NCBI GenBank assembly: GCA_937958015.1
Contig: CALGOA010000018.1
Span: forward strand, 1 to 34,728
Source of the DNA: an uncultured Acidimicrobiales bacterium
Lineage (GTDB): Bacteria > Actinomycetota > Acidimicrobiia > Acidimicrobiales > SZUA-35
Reading direction: 5' to 3'
Length of the DNA stretch: 34,728 bases
Shown here: piece after piece, positions 16,045 to 24,800 of the stretch
Numbering within the stretch: position 1 is the stretch's first letter
How the letters are laid out: each line of letters opens with the position of its first letter
The notes under the pieces: model-generated
What the model was told of the DNA's origin: nothing
Databases searched by the model: none
Seen by the model: only the letters and a program-made list of their open reading frames with translations
Made by a program: the position numbers and the translations under genes

Positions 16045-17544
16045 ATGACTCGATCAGACCGCCAGGGCCCCGGTGCCTGGATAAAACTTCTCAGCCTTCT
16101 TGCGGCGCTAGCTGTTGTTGCGGCCGCCTGTGGCAGTTCCGCATCTTCCGATGACGGTGCCTCGGGCGACTCCTCCGACGACTCGGCCCAGGACGACGGT
16201 TCCGGCGATGACGGTTCCGGCGACGACGGCTCCGGTGATGACGACGGTTCCGGCGACGACGACGGTTCCGGCGATGATGGCAGCGGCGAAGCCCGCTCGA
16301 TCAACGTGGCCATCGTGGGTAACCCCCAGATGGAAGACATCGCTGCGCTGACCCCTGAACTCTTCACCGCCGACACCGGCATTGAAGTCAACTACACCTT
16401 CCTCGAAGAGCAGACCCTCCGTGAGATCGTCACCCGTGACGTCGCCGCCGGCGGCGATCAGTTCGACGTTGTCATGATCGGTATGTTCGAAGCACCCCAG
16501 TTCGGTGCTGAAGGCCTCCTGGTTGACCTCAACACCTACGCCGCAGGCGACGCCGACTACAACGTCGACGACATCTTCCCCGCAGTGCGCGGTGGCCTCA
16601 GCTACGAAGGCGGACTGTACGCAGCTCCGTTCTACGCCGAGTCCTCCTTCGTGATGTACCGCGAGGATCTCCTCGAGGCCGCAGGCCAGACCATGCCCGA
16701 CGCTCCCACCTGGGACGAAGTTGCTGCAATCGCCCGTGCGATCGACAGTGACGAGACCGCTGGCATCTGCCTCCGCGGCAAGCCTGGCTGGGGCGACCTC
16801 GGCGCCGCCTTCACCACCGTGCTCAACACCTTCGGTGGCACCTGGTGGGAAGCCAACCCCGACGGCAGCATCGGTGAAGCTCAGGTCGATCAGCCCGAGT
16901 TCCGTGAGGCTCTCGAGTTCTACGTCAACCTTGTCAACGACGCTGGTGAAGATGACGCTGCCAACAGCAGCTTCGTCGAGTGCCTCAACCTCTACCAAGA
17001 GGGCAAGGTCGCCATGTGGTACGACGCCACCGTCGCCGCTGGTCTCCTCGAGGCCAATGACTCCGCAGTGAAGGGCTTGAACAACTTCGCTCTCGCCCCC
17101 ACCAAGGAAACCGACGCTTCGGGTTGGCTCTGGGCCTGGTCACTGGCCATCCCCCAGAACTCACCGGACCCCGACACCGCTTGGGAATACCTCAGCTGGG
17201 CCACCAGCGCCGAGTACATCGCCGCCGCCGGTGAAGCACTCGACGGCGGCTGGGCCGCTGTTCCCCCCGGTACCCGGGCGTCGACCTACGACAACCCGAA
17301 CTACCAGGCTGCCGCCGAGGCCTTCGCTCAGAAGACCCTCGACGCCATGAATGCTGCTCCCATCGATAACCCCGGCACCACTCCTCGCCCGGGTCTCCCC
17401 GGTGTGCAGTATGTCGGTGTCCCCGAGTTCCAGGACGTCGGAACTCGATGCACCGAGCTGTTCTCGTCGGTCATCGCCGGGAACATGAGCATCGATGATG
17501 CTCTGTCGGATTGCCAGGACATCGCCTCGCAGGCGAGCTCCTAA
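16045..17544 (+). CDS. Polyol/sugar ABC transporter substrate-binding lipoprotein
   Basis: The 499-residue protein is a family 1 extracellular solute-binding protein, most like the sorbitol/mannitol-binding SmoE type. A basic N-terminus and hydrophobic stretch end in the lipobox VVAAAC with Cys29, so it is anchored outside the membrane. An acidic Gly/Ser repeat linker follows, then the mature domain from SINVAIVGNPQMEDI. Family segments include ETLR-like EEQTLREIVTRDVAAGGDQFDVVMIG, YAAPFYAESSFVMYREDL and ASGWLWAWSLAIPQNSPDPDTAWEYLSWATS. Pairs of Cys in the mature region may form disulfides. It is the first gene of an importer operon and lies divergent to a polyol dehydrogenase, which supports polyol uptake. 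The gene is followed by two hairpins. Confidence 0.93.
   Translation: MTRSDRQGPGAWIKLLSLLAALAVVAAACGSSASSDDGASGDSSDDSAQDDGSGDDGSGDDGSGDDDGSGDDDGSGDDGSGEARSINVAIVGNPQMEDIAALTPELFTADTGIEVNYTFLEEQTLREIVTRDVAAGGDQFDVVMIGMFEAPQFGAEGLLVDLNTYAAGDADYNVDDIFPAVRGGLSYEGGLYAAPFYAESSFVMYREDLLEAAGQTMPDAPTWDEVAAIARAIDSDETAGICLRGKPGWGDLGAAFTTVLNTFGGTWWEANPDGSIGEAQVDQPEFREALEFYVNLVNDAGEDDAANSSFVECLNLYQEGKVAMWYDATVAAGLLEANDSAVKGLNNFALAPTKETDASGWLWAWSLAIPQNSPDPDTAWEYLSWATSAEYIAAAGEALDGGWAAVPPGTRASTYDNPNYQAAAEAFAQKTLDAMNAAPIDNPGTTPRPGLPGVQYVGVPEFQDVGTRCTELFSSVIAGNMSIDDALSDCQDIASQASS
16192..16287 (+). repeat. Coding microsatellite: six DDGSG / DDDGSG units
   Basis: Six tandem units of 15 or 18 bp encode the order five, five, five, six, six and five residues of Asp-Gly-Ser-Gly type. 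They form a flexible, strongly acidic tether between the lipidated Cys29 and the folded binding domain. The near-identical DNA units make copy-number change by slippage likely. Confidence 0.9.
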
Positions 17545-17556
17545 GAACCGTCATCT

Positions 17557-17588
17557 CCGGTCGGGAACCCAGCGTGGTTCCCGACCGG
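17557..17588 (+). terminator. 13-bp perfect hairpin after the binding-protein gene
   Basis: CCGGTCGGGAACC pairs perfectly with GGTTCCCGACCGG around a CAGCGT loop, 13 nt after the stop codon. No long T-run follows (GGTCTT), so it may act as a partial terminator or 3' mRNA stabiliser that favours expression of the binding protein over the permeases. Confidence 0.75.
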
Positions 17589-17595
17589 GGTCTTG

Positions 17596-17648
17596 ATGTT
17601 GTGGCTGCTGCGCCGAGCTTTCCCCTAGAGGCTCAGCAGCCACAACAT
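17596..17648 (+). promoter_or_regulatory. Second long hairpin between binding protein and permeases
   Basis: ATGTTGTGGCTGCTG pairs perfectly with CAGCAGCCACAACAT over 15 bp, with a 23-nt loop that can pair further (GAGC with GCTC). It starts only 7 nt after the first hairpin. Its lack of a T-run suggests an mRNA stability or processing element rather than a simple terminator. Confidence 0.7.
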
Positions 17649-17749
17649 GAGGGCTGCTAACAAGGGCGAAGCGACGAGAGCACCGATTGGGTGTTTCCAT
17701 CGCTACTTGAGAGACCATCACAGAATCTAGGGGAGAGGGGGATTGCCAC

Positions 17750-18679
17750 GTGGCTACTACGACGCCGACTGACGTAATCGATCGAAGTGAAGAGATCCGG
17801 CGGATCCAGCGCAAAGAGAAATGGCGTCGCCGGATCCCGCTGTTGCCGGCGCTGCTGTTCACGATCGTGGTCACTCAGATCCCGTTCCTGTTCAGTCTCT
17901 ACTACAGCGTGACCGAATGGACGATCCGACCGGCCCGACCCCGGACGTTCAACGGCCTCTCCAACTACGCCGAGTTGGTCACCAACAAGTTCTTCCGAGA
18001 CGCACTACTGACGTCGGTCCTCATGACCGTCTCGTCGGTACTGCTCTCGCTGCTCGTGGGAACCGGCCTGGCTCTTCTCCTCGACCGCAAGGTCTTTGGC
18101 CAGGGGTTCCTGCGAACCCTCCTGATCACGCCGTTCCTGATCATGCCGGTGGTCGCCAGTCAGGTGTGGAGCAGCCAGATGCTGAGCCGCACCTTCGGCG
18201 TGGTGAACTGGCTTCTCGAAACGGTCGGGGTGGATCGCATCGAGTTCGTGTCCCGATACCCGCTCTGGTCCATTGTGTTGGTGCTGGTCTGGCAATGGAG
18301 TCCGTTCATGATGCTGATCGTGCTCGCCGGTCTCCAGGGTCAGGACGCATCCGTCCTCGAGGCCGCCCGGGTCGACGGCGCCACATCCAGAGGTATCTTC
18401 TTCCAGATCACCCTGCCCCAGCTTCGGCCCTACCTCGAGCTGGGTTTGTTGCTCGGTTCGATCTACTTGATACAGGTCTTCGACCACGTAGAGGTCATGA
18501 CGGGGGGACGAGGCGCCGCCAACGTTCCCTACTTCGTCTACCAACGTTCGATCGGTGGTGGTTGGAGCTTCGGCCAGGCCTCTGCATTCAGCATCGTGGT
18601 CGTGGTCTTCTCGATCATCATCGCCACATTCGGTCTTCGGGTCCTCTCGGGACTTCTTGAAGGGGAGGAAGCAGCATGA
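17750..18679 (+). CDS. ABC transporter permease (polyol/sugar, first subunit)
   Basis: The 309-residue inner-membrane protein has a basic cytosolic start (RRIQRKEKWRRR) and about six membrane segments. The cytoplasmic EAA loop reads EAARVDGATSRGIFFQITLPQLRP, the site of contact with the ATPase. It is of the MalF/SmoF type. The GTG at 17750 is chosen because a very strong purine-rich ribosome site (GGGGAGAGGGGG) lies just upstream. The stop overlaps the next permease by 4 nt. Confidence 0.93.
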   Translation: MATTTPTDVIDRSEEIRRIQRKEKWRRRIPLLPALLFTIVVTQIPFLFSLYYSVTEWTIRPARPRTFNGLSNYAELVTNKFFRDALLTSVLMTVSSVLLSLLVGTGLALLLDRKVFGQGFLRTLLITPFLIMPVVASQVWSSQMLSRTFGVVNWLLETVGVDRIEFVSRYPLWSIVLVLVWQWSPFMMLIVLAGLQGQDASVLEAARVDGATSRGIFFQITLPQLRPYLELGLLLGSIYLIQVFDHVEVMTGGRGAANVPYFVYQRSIGGGWSFGQASAFSIVVVVFSIIIATFGLRVLSGLLEGEEAA

Positions 18680-19533
18680 GCGGTGGCAACACTGGACCGG
18701 TAGTGGGGGCGAGGGGCCTGGGCTCCTTCCTCCTTGGCATCGCCACGTGGATCATCACGTTGCTGTTCTTCTTCCCCGTCTTCTGGATGGTTCTAAACGG
18801 GTTCAAGGAGGAAGTCGACGCCAACACCGACCCGAAGCTGTTCTTTGATCCCACCCTCGATCGTTTCAGCGAGGTCACCGAGGACACCACCGGCCTGCTT
18901 AGTTTCAGCGAGGCCTTTGCCAACTCGTTCTGGTCGGTGCTGATCAGCACGATCGTCGTGATGGCGATGGCGATCCCCGCGGCCTACGCACTCTCGATTC
19001 GTCCGGTTGAGAAGTGGCGGGATGTTCTGTTCTTCTTCATCTCCACCAAGTTCCTGCCCATCGTCGCTGCGATTCTGCCGCTATGGATCATCGCCCGCGA
19101 CGCAGGGCTGCTGAACACGAGACTGGTGCTCATCATTCTGTACACGGCGATGAATCTGCCGCTCGCAGTGTGGATGCTCCGTTCCTTCTTCAACGAGGTA
19201 CCCAAGGAGCTCATCGAGGCGGCGTCGATCGACGGTGCGAAGATCTCCAGCCAGATCCGCTCGGTCATCCTGCCGATCGTGGCCCCGGGCCTTGCGGCCA
19301 CGGCGCTGCTGTGCGTGATCTTCGCCTGGAACGAGTTCTTCCTCGCCGTGCAGCTCAATCCGGTCGATGGCACGACCGTGCCGGTGTGGGTGCAGTCCAA
19401 CGTGAGTTCACGAGGAAACTTCCTCGCCAAGCTTTCGGCGGCGTCCACCCTGGCAACCCTGCCGGTGGTGTTGGCCGGATGGGTGGCCCAGAAACGAATG
19501 ATCCGTGGATTGGCCATGGGTGCAATCAAATGA
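18676..19533 (+). CDS. ABC transporter permease (polyol/sugar, second subunit)
   Basis: The 285-residue protein is a MalG/SmoG-type permease with six predicted membrane segments. The first runs through ATWIITLLFFFPVFWMVLNG. The EAA loop reads EAASIDGAKISSQIRSVILPIVAP. The family-type C-terminus (QKRMIRGLAMGAIK) is intact. The start ATG overlaps the first permease's stop (ATGA), and the two form a heterodimeric channel. The ATPase gene begins 22 nt later. Confidence 0.93.
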   Translation: MSGGNTGPVVGARGLGSFLLGIATWIITLLFFFPVFWMVLNGFKEEVDANTDPKLFFDPTLDRFSEVTEDTTGLLSFSEAFANSFWSVLISTIVVMAMAIPAAYALSIRPVEKWRDVLFFFISTKFLPIVAAILPLWIIARDAGLLNTRLVLIILYTAMNLPLAVWMLRSFFNEVPKELIEAASIDGAKISSQIRSVILPIVAPGLAATALLCVIFAWNEFFLAVQLNPVDGTTVPVWVQSNVSSRGNFLAKLSAASTLATLPVVLAGWVAQKRMIRGLAMGAIK

Positions 19534-19555
19534 GAAACCAGATGGGAGTCAACTG

Positions 19556-20635
19556 ATGGCCGAGGTCACCTACAAATCTGCAAGCCGGATCTACCCCGGC
19601 AGTGAAATCCCGGCGGTGAACGCACTCGACCTCGAGATCACCGACGGTGAACTCCTGGTGCTGGTCGGTCCGTCCGGATCGGGCAAGTCGACCGCTCTGC
19701 GCATGCTGGCAGGACTCGAGTTCGTCGACGAGGGCAGCATCCTCATCAACGGCAAGGACGTCACGCTGACCCCGCCTCAGGATCGCGACATCGCCATGGT
19801 TTTCCAGAACTATGCGCTCTACCCCGGTATGACCGTGGCCGAGAACATGGGTTTCGCGCTCAAGCAACAGAAGGTTCCCAAGGAGGAGCGACGCCGGCAG
19901 GTCGAAGAGGCCGCCCGGATCCTCGACCTCACCGAGTATCTCGATCGCAAGCCGAAGAATCTGTCCGGCGGTCAGCGCCAGCGGGTGGCGATGGGTCGAG
20001 CGATCGTGCGTTCCCCCCAGGTCTTCCTGATGGATGAGCCGCTCTCGAATCTCGATGCCAAGCTCCGGGTCCAGACCCGGACCGAATTGGCTGATCTGCA
20101 GGCCCGCTTGGGTGTCACCACGGTGTACGTGACCCACGATCAGGTGGAAGCCATGACCATGGGTCATCGCGTGGCGGTTCTGAAAGACGGGATCCTGCAA
20201 CAGGCCGACCGGCCCCGAACCCTGTATTCCGAGCCCAAGAACCGCTTCGTGGCCGGATTCATCGGTTCGCCCGCCATGAACCTGTTCGACATCGATCGTG
20301 TCGACGGCCAGCTCCGTCTGGGCTCCATGACGGTGCCGCTCTCCGCCTCGACCGACGCAGCGCTTGAATCGACCTCGGGAACCTCGTTCGGATTCGGCGT
20401 ACGTCCCGAACACATGACACTCACCACCGAGGGCGGACTGCCGGGTGAGGTGATCGTGGTCGAGGAACTCGGATCCGAAGCGTTCATCCACGTGAAGTTC
20501 GAACACCGGGGTTCCGATGAGACCATCGTCGTGCGGACCGACGGCGAAACGGCCATCGATCGGGGCGACTTCGTGAACGTCACGATCAGCGGCCCGACCC
20601 ACGTGTTTGCCGAGAGCGGCGAACGCATCGGCTAA
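19556..20635 (+). CDS. ABC transporter ATP-binding protein (MsmK/UgpC/SmoK type)
   Basis: The 359-residue protein powers the importer. It carries Walker A GPSGSGKST (residues 38-46), the Q-loop Gln84, the signature LSGGQ (136-140), Walker B FLMDEP with Asp160 and Glu161, and the switch His194 in VTHDQ. The C-terminal OB-fold regulatory domain (from about 240) includes GFGVRPEHM, typical of carbohydrate importers that can share one ATPase. It is the last gene of the operon; no clear terminator follows. Start is ATG at 19556; an upstream extension from 19505 overlaps the permease gene and is rejected. Confidence 0.96.
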   Translation: MAEVTYKSASRIYPGSEIPAVNALDLEITDGELLVLVGPSGSGKSTALRMLAGLEFVDEGSILINGKDVTLTPPQDRDIAMVFQNYALYPGMTVAENMGFALKQQKVPKEERRRQVEEAARILDLTEYLDRKPKNLSGGQRQRVAMGRAIVRSPQVFLMDEPLSNLDAKLRVQTRTELADLQARLGVTTVYVTHDQVEAMTMGHRVAVLKDGILQQADRPRTLYSEPKNRFVAGFIGSPAMNLFDIDRVDGQLRLGSMTVPLSASTDAALESTSGTSFGFGVRPEHMTLTTEGGLPGEVIVVEELGSEAFIHVKFEHRGSDETIVVRTDGETAIDRGDFVNVTISGPTHVFAESGERIG

Positions 20636-20692
20636 ACAGGCCAACACCGAAGGTCAACAACTCGGTAGCTGCACGGGGTGTAACTTCGAGGC

Positions 20693-21304
20693 GTGGCCGC
20701 AAAGAAAACACTCCTGGGTTGCGGTGCGTCCCTCGCGCTGCTTCCGGTGCTGCTGTTCGGCCTCGTCTTCATGGGTGTCGGACTGGTCATCCGAAGTACG
20801 TCACAACCCTTCGACGATGGGATCACCACCGTCGGCACCGTCGTCGATCATGTTGAGCGACGGAGCTCGGATGGCGATCGCCTCACTGCGGTCGAGGTCA
20901 GGTTCGAGACACTCTCGGGCGAGGAAGTGTTCTTCACCAGTTCCACCGCCACCTCCAACCCCAAAGCGATTGGCACCGGGGTGGAGGTCTCCTACCGCCC
21001 CGATGACCCCGGTGGGGCCAGAAATCTTGACGACGGCAGCGCCTTCCTGAGCTGGATCTTCATCGGGATCGGTCTGGTGGTGCTCGGCATTGCTGCGCTG
21101 GTGTTCCTGGGAGTGGCATTCGCAGGACTGAAGATGCTGGTCTCAGGTCGCAACTCAGCCATCGATCCACCATCACCTCCCGGCGATTTCGACCCGACCG
21201 CGGTCGATCCGAACGCGTTCGATCCGACCGCCTATGACCCGAGCGGGACCAAATGGGACAGCGGTGAGACCGATTTCATCCCGGATTCAGATCGCGGTTT
21301 CTAG
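20693..21304 (+). CDS. DUF3592-like membrane protein
   Basis: The 203-residue protein has two membrane segments, near residues 7-33 and 117-145. Between them lies an extracytoplasmic beta domain with TVGTVVDHVERRSSDGDRLTAVEVRF and GTGVEVSYRPDDPGGAR, the pattern of DUF3592 proteins. The function of that family is unknown. The C-terminal cytosolic tail has short FDPTA / VDPNA / YDPSG repeats. The GTG start at 20693 has no ribosome site; TAACTT at 20681-20686 stands 6 nt before it, so a leaderless transcript is possible. It lies between the importer and a convergent GntR gene. Confidence 0.75.
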   Translation: MAAKKTLLGCGASLALLPVLLFGLVFMGVGLVIRSTSQPFDDGITTVGTVVDHVERRSSDGDRLTAVEVRFETLSGEEVFFTSSTATSNPKAIGTGVEVSYRPDDPGGARNLDDGSAFLSWIFIGIGLVVLGIAALVFLGVAFAGLKMLVSGRNSAIDPPSPPGDFDPTAVDPNAFDPTAYDPSGTKWDSGETDFIPDSDRGF

Positions 21305-21314
21305 GGCCGGACCG

Positions 21315-21992
21315 CTAGGGGAGTGGTGATTCGAGTCGAGCGGTAACCGCATTCCGAATCTGGTCGTCGAAGGACCGAACGTGACGCTCCATCAGCTCGG
21401 CGACCGTATCTCCGTCACCGGCGCGCAGCTGATCGAGCACCGTTCGGTGCTCTTCCACCGCCTCGCTCATCTTGCTGGGTGAGGCGGACGCCACGTCACT
21501 GAGATAGAGGTGCCACAACCGGTCGCTCTGGGCGTACAACACGTCGAGGGTGTCCAGAAGGAACCGATTGCCGGCCGCGTCCCACATCAGTTCGTGGCAG
21601 CGGTGGTCGATCGCCATCAGCTCATCGCTGGAGGCCGACCCGGCCCCGTCTAGGGCGGTTTGCATCTGGGTCCAGTGCTCCTCGGTGCCACGGGCCGCGG
21701 CGAGTCGGGCGGCGTAGGGCTCCAGCACGGTCCGGGTCTCAAAAAGCAGCGACAGTTCGGACACGTCGATCCCCGCCACAAACATGCCGCGCCGCGGAAT
21801 GATGGCCACGAAGTGTTCCCGGGCCAATCGCTGAAGGGCTTCACGGATCGGGGTGCGACCGATCCCGAGCTGGTCCTGCAGGGTGTCCTCCCGCAACACG
21901 TCGCCGGGCGCAAGATCGAGGCGAACGATCCGTGAGCGGATTCGTTCATAGGCCTCCTCGGCCATCGTTCGGGTGGTTGCGGTCGCCGTCAT
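21315..21992 (-). CDS. GntR-family regulator, FadR/FCD subfamily
   Basis: The 225-residue protein begins with a winged helix (AYERIRSRIVRLDLAPGDVL, then LGIGRTPIREALQRLARE and VAIIPRRGMFVAGID). The C-terminal all-helical FCD domain has the metal-binding pattern IDHRCHELMW and later His residues in VEEHRTVLDQL and ERHVRSFDDQI. FCD regulators normally bind small carboxylates. It is divergent from the dimethylglycine-type dehydrogenase across 74 bp that contain a perfect palindrome, so it most likely controls that gene and itself. Its own -10 may be TATAGT in the gap, 8 nt before the ATG. Confidence 0.93.
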   Translation of the reverse strand: MTATATTRTMAEEAYERIRSRIVRLDLAPGDVLREDTLQDQLGIGRTPIREALQRLAREHFVAIIPRRGMFVAGIDVSELSLLFETRTVLEPYAARLAAARGTEEHWTQMQTALDGAGSASSDELMAIDHRCHELMWDAAGNRFLLDTLDVLYAQSDRLWHLYLSDVASASPSKMSEAVEEHRTVLDQLRAGDGDTVAELMERHVRSFDDQIRNAVTARLESPLP

Positions 21993-22024
21993 CGTTGCCT
22001 ACTATAGCAGAATACAAGATTGAT

Positions 22025-22039
22025 ATATCACAGTGATAT
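22025..22039. promoter_or_regulatory. Perfect palindrome ATATCAC-A-GTGATAT, candidate GntR operator
   Basis: Two 7-bp arms flank a single A. The site lies in the 74-bp gap between the divergent GntR gene and the dehydrogenase, 28 nt before the latter's GTG, and overlaps where the -35 region of the GntR promoter should be. This is the expected place for a site that controls both genes. Confidence 0.6.
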
Positions 22040-22066
22040 TTCACTTCGTTCTCCAAGGGGTCTCTC

Positions 22067-24598
22067 GTGAGCGATTTTCCATCCACTGCCAACGTGGTCG
22101 TCATCGGTGCCGGAATCGTCGGCAACTGCCTCGTAGGCCATCTGTCCGATTTGGGATGGACCGACATGGTGCAGATCGACAAGGGTCCGTTGCCGAACCC
22201 CGGTGGATCCACCGGTCACGCCTCGAACTTCATCTTTCCGGTCGACCACAACAAGGAGATGGCCCTCCTTGGCGTACAGAGTGCCAATCAGTACCGCGAC
22301 CTCGGACTGAGTGTCGACAGCGGTGGTATCGAAGTCGCCCGAACCCCGGAGCGGATGGACGAACTCAATCGCCGTATGACCAGTGCGAAGGCTTGGGGGG
22401 TCGAGGCGCACCTGCTCACCCCGGCACAGGTGAAGGAACACGTCCCCTTCATCAATGACGATGTGATCCTCGGCGGGTTCTACTGCCCCTCGGTGTCGGT
22501 GGTCGACAGCCTCGAGACCGGCACCCAGATGCGCAAGAAGGCTCAGGAGGCCGGCAATCTCAGCGTGTTCGCCAACACGATGGTGACCGACCTACTGACC
22601 GAAGACAGTCACGTTCCCGGGCAACGCAAGATCACCGGTGTCGTCACCGACAAGGGCACGATCATGGCTGACACTGTGGTCATCGCCACCGGTTGCTGGA
22701 GCAATCAGACCGCCAATCTCGCAGATGCGTATATCCCGCTGGTGCCGGCCGTGCATCAAATGGCCGATGTCGGCCCGATGGACATCCTGGCCGAGACCAA
22801 CAACGAGATCGGCTATCCGATCGTTCGTGACATGGACACCTTCTGCTACGAGCGTCAGTCATCGGGTTCGATGGAGGTCGGTTCCTACGCTCACCGTCCC
22901 ATCCTCCATCACCCCGACGAGATCCCCTCGAACGAAGAGGCCGCGCTCAGCCCCACCGAGATGCCCTTCACCCCCGATGACTTCGACCAGCAGATGGAAG
23001 AGGCGATCGAACTGATGGACATGCTCGGCGACGCCGAGATCAAGTACGCCATCAACGGTCTGCTCAGCCTCACCCCCGATGCAATGCCGTGTCTCGGCGA
23101 GATCCCCGAGGTTCGTAACCTCTGGGCCGCATCGGCGGTGTGGGTGAAGGAAGGCCCCGGTATGGCCCAGGTCGTCGCCGAGTGGATGACCTACGGCTAC
23201 CCCCGCGTGATCGACGCCCACGCCTCCGACATCGCTCGTTTCTACGAGCAGGAAAAGAGCGACGACCACATCTGGGCTCGGGCCGAGGAACACTTCAACA
23301 AGACCTACGGCATCGTGCATCCCAGCGAGCAGTGGGAGGGTCGCCGCAATCTTCAGGTCAGCCCGTACTTCAGTCGTCAGGAAGCGTTGGGGGCAGAGTT
23401 CTTCAGCGCCCGCACCTGGGAACGGCCCCAGTGGTACAAGAGCAACGCCGATCTGGTCGAACGGTACGGACTCGAAGAACGCGAGGTCGAGTGGGACAAC
23501 CGCTGGTGGAGCCCCATCACCCTGGGCGAACACCTGAACCTGCGAGAGAACTGCGGCATGGTCGATCTCTCGGCCTTCCAGGTCTATGAACTCTCCGGAC
23601 CCGGAGCGGTGGCCTACGCCGACTACCTGGCCGTGAACAAGGTGGACAAACCGGTCGGTTCGTCGGTCTACACCCCGTGGCTCACCCCCGACGGTGGTTT
23701 CCATTCCGACCTCACCATGATGCGCACGGCCGAGGACACGGTCCGCATCGTGACCGGTGTGTTCGACGGTGGACGCGACTCGTTCTGGGTGAAGAAACAC
23801 CTGCCCGAGACCGGCGTGACGTTCAAGGACATCACGTTGGAGACCACCACGCTCGGCGTCTGGGGACCCAACGCTCCCGCCGTGGTTGGCAAGTTGACCG
23901 ACCACGATCTGAGCCAGGAGGGTTCGCCCTACGGTTCACTCCGCAACGTCGAACTCCAGACCGCCGACGGGCCCATCCAGGCCACGCTGTTCCGTATCTC
24001 GTACGTCGGCGACACCGGCTGGGAGATCTATACGGCGTGGGACAACGGCCCTGCGCTCTGGGATGCGCTGATGGAAGCGGGAGCCGAGCATGGTCTTCGG
24101 CCTACCGGTGGTGGCGTGTACGGCACCTCGGGTCGTCTCGAAAAGGGCTACCGGCTCATGGGCGCTGAACTGGAATCGGAGTACACGCCGGTCGAGGCCG
24201 GGCTTGCTCGCCCCAAAGTCAAGGCCGCCGACTTCATCGGCAAGGAGGCCTACCTCGCAGCTCGTGAGGCCGGGCCCATCGCGAAGATGTGCACCTTTAC
24301 CGTTGAGGACAACACCGACAGTCAGGGCCGCAAGCGCTTCATGCAGGGTGGCAATGAGCCCATCTGCACCACCGACGGTGAACAGATCCTCGATAGTCAT
24401 GGTCGGGTCTCGCGGGTGTGCACCGCCGGTCCCGGTCCGAGCGTCGGCAAACACCTGTTGCTCGGTTACCTCCCCGCTGAAATGGCTGAGGTCGGCGCCG
24501 ACTTCACCGTGATGTACATGAACGAACTGTTCCCGATCAAGGTCGCCGCCATCGAAGGCAGCGTCTTCGATCCCGACGACACCCGGCTCAAAGGTTAG
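22067..24598 (+). CDS. Dimethylglycine oxidase/dehydrogenase-like FAD-GcvT fusion
   Basis: The 843-residue protein resembles Arthrobacter dimethylglycine oxidase over its whole length. The Rossmann FAD site VVVIGAGIVGNCLV is at residues 10-23. GGSTGHASN carries His51, the expected covalent FAD residue. PHRPILHH-type SYAHRPILHHPDE and TPDAMPCLGEIPEVRNLW lie in the oxidase half. The C-terminal half (from about 430) is a GcvT domain with Asp548 in SDLTM, matching the folate-site Asp552 of the Arthrobacter enzyme. The end (DPDDTRLKG) is complete. It would demethylate an N-methylated amine and make methylene-THF. The neighbouring ETF genes suggest a dehydrogenase rather than an oxygen-using oxidase. 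Start is GTG at 22067 with AAGGGG seven bases upstream. Confidence 0.9.
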   Translation: MSDFPSTANVVVIGAGIVGNCLVGHLSDLGWTDMVQIDKGPLPNPGGSTGHASNFIFPVDHNKEMALLGVQSANQYRDLGLSVDSGGIEVARTPERMDELNRRMTSAKAWGVEAHLLTPAQVKEHVPFINDDVILGGFYCPSVSVVDSLETGTQMRKKAQEAGNLSVFANTMVTDLLTEDSHVPGQRKITGVVTDKGTIMADTVVIATGCWSNQTANLADAYIPLVPAVHQMADVGPMDILAETNNEIGYPIVRDMDTFCYERQSSGSMEVGSYAHRPILHHPDEIPSNEEAALSPTEMPFTPDDFDQQMEEAIELMDMLGDAEIKYAINGLLSLTPDAMPCLGEIPEVRNLWAASAVWVKEGPGMAQVVAEWMTYGYPRVIDAHASDIARFYEQEKSDDHIWARAEEHFNKTYGIVHPSEQWEGRRNLQVSPYFSRQEALGAEFFSARTWERPQWYKSNADLVERYGLEEREVEWDNRWWSPITLGEHLNLRENCGMVDLSAFQVYELSGPGAVAYADYLAVNKVDKPVGSSVYTPWLTPDGGFHSDLTMMRTAEDTVRIVTGVFDGGRDSFWVKKHLPETGVTFKDITLETTTLGVWGPNAPAVVGKLTDHDLSQEGSPYGSLRNVELQTADGPIQATLFRISYVGDTGWEIYTAWDNGPALWDALMEAGAEHGLRPTGGGVYGTSGRLEKGYRLMGAELESEYTPVEAGLARPKVKAADFIGKEAYLAAREAGPIAKMCTFTVEDNTDSQGRKRFMQGGNEPICTTDGEQILDSHGRVSRVCTAGPGPSVGKHLLLGYLPAEMAEVGADFTVMYMNELFPIKVAAIEGSVFDPDDTRLKG

Positions 24599-24800
24599 AC
24601 ATGGGTTCCATCCTCCGATTGCCGGACAGGCGCAGCCTCCGGGTATTCGTTGCCGCCGCGCCAGCAAGGCAGCACGCAACGTGCTCGCGTCAGCATTCGC
24701 CGAAGGCCAGCGAAGCGACCCGTCCGAATCAGACAAGAACGGCGTCGGTGTGGCTCAAGAATTCGAGAGCGTTCGCCACCGACGATAGGAGGCGAGCGAA

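Noticed and set aside
19526-20647. Long open frame antisense to the ABC ATPase gene
   Set aside because: His/Gly-rich shadow frame; the plus-strand frame contains every ABC ATPase motif.
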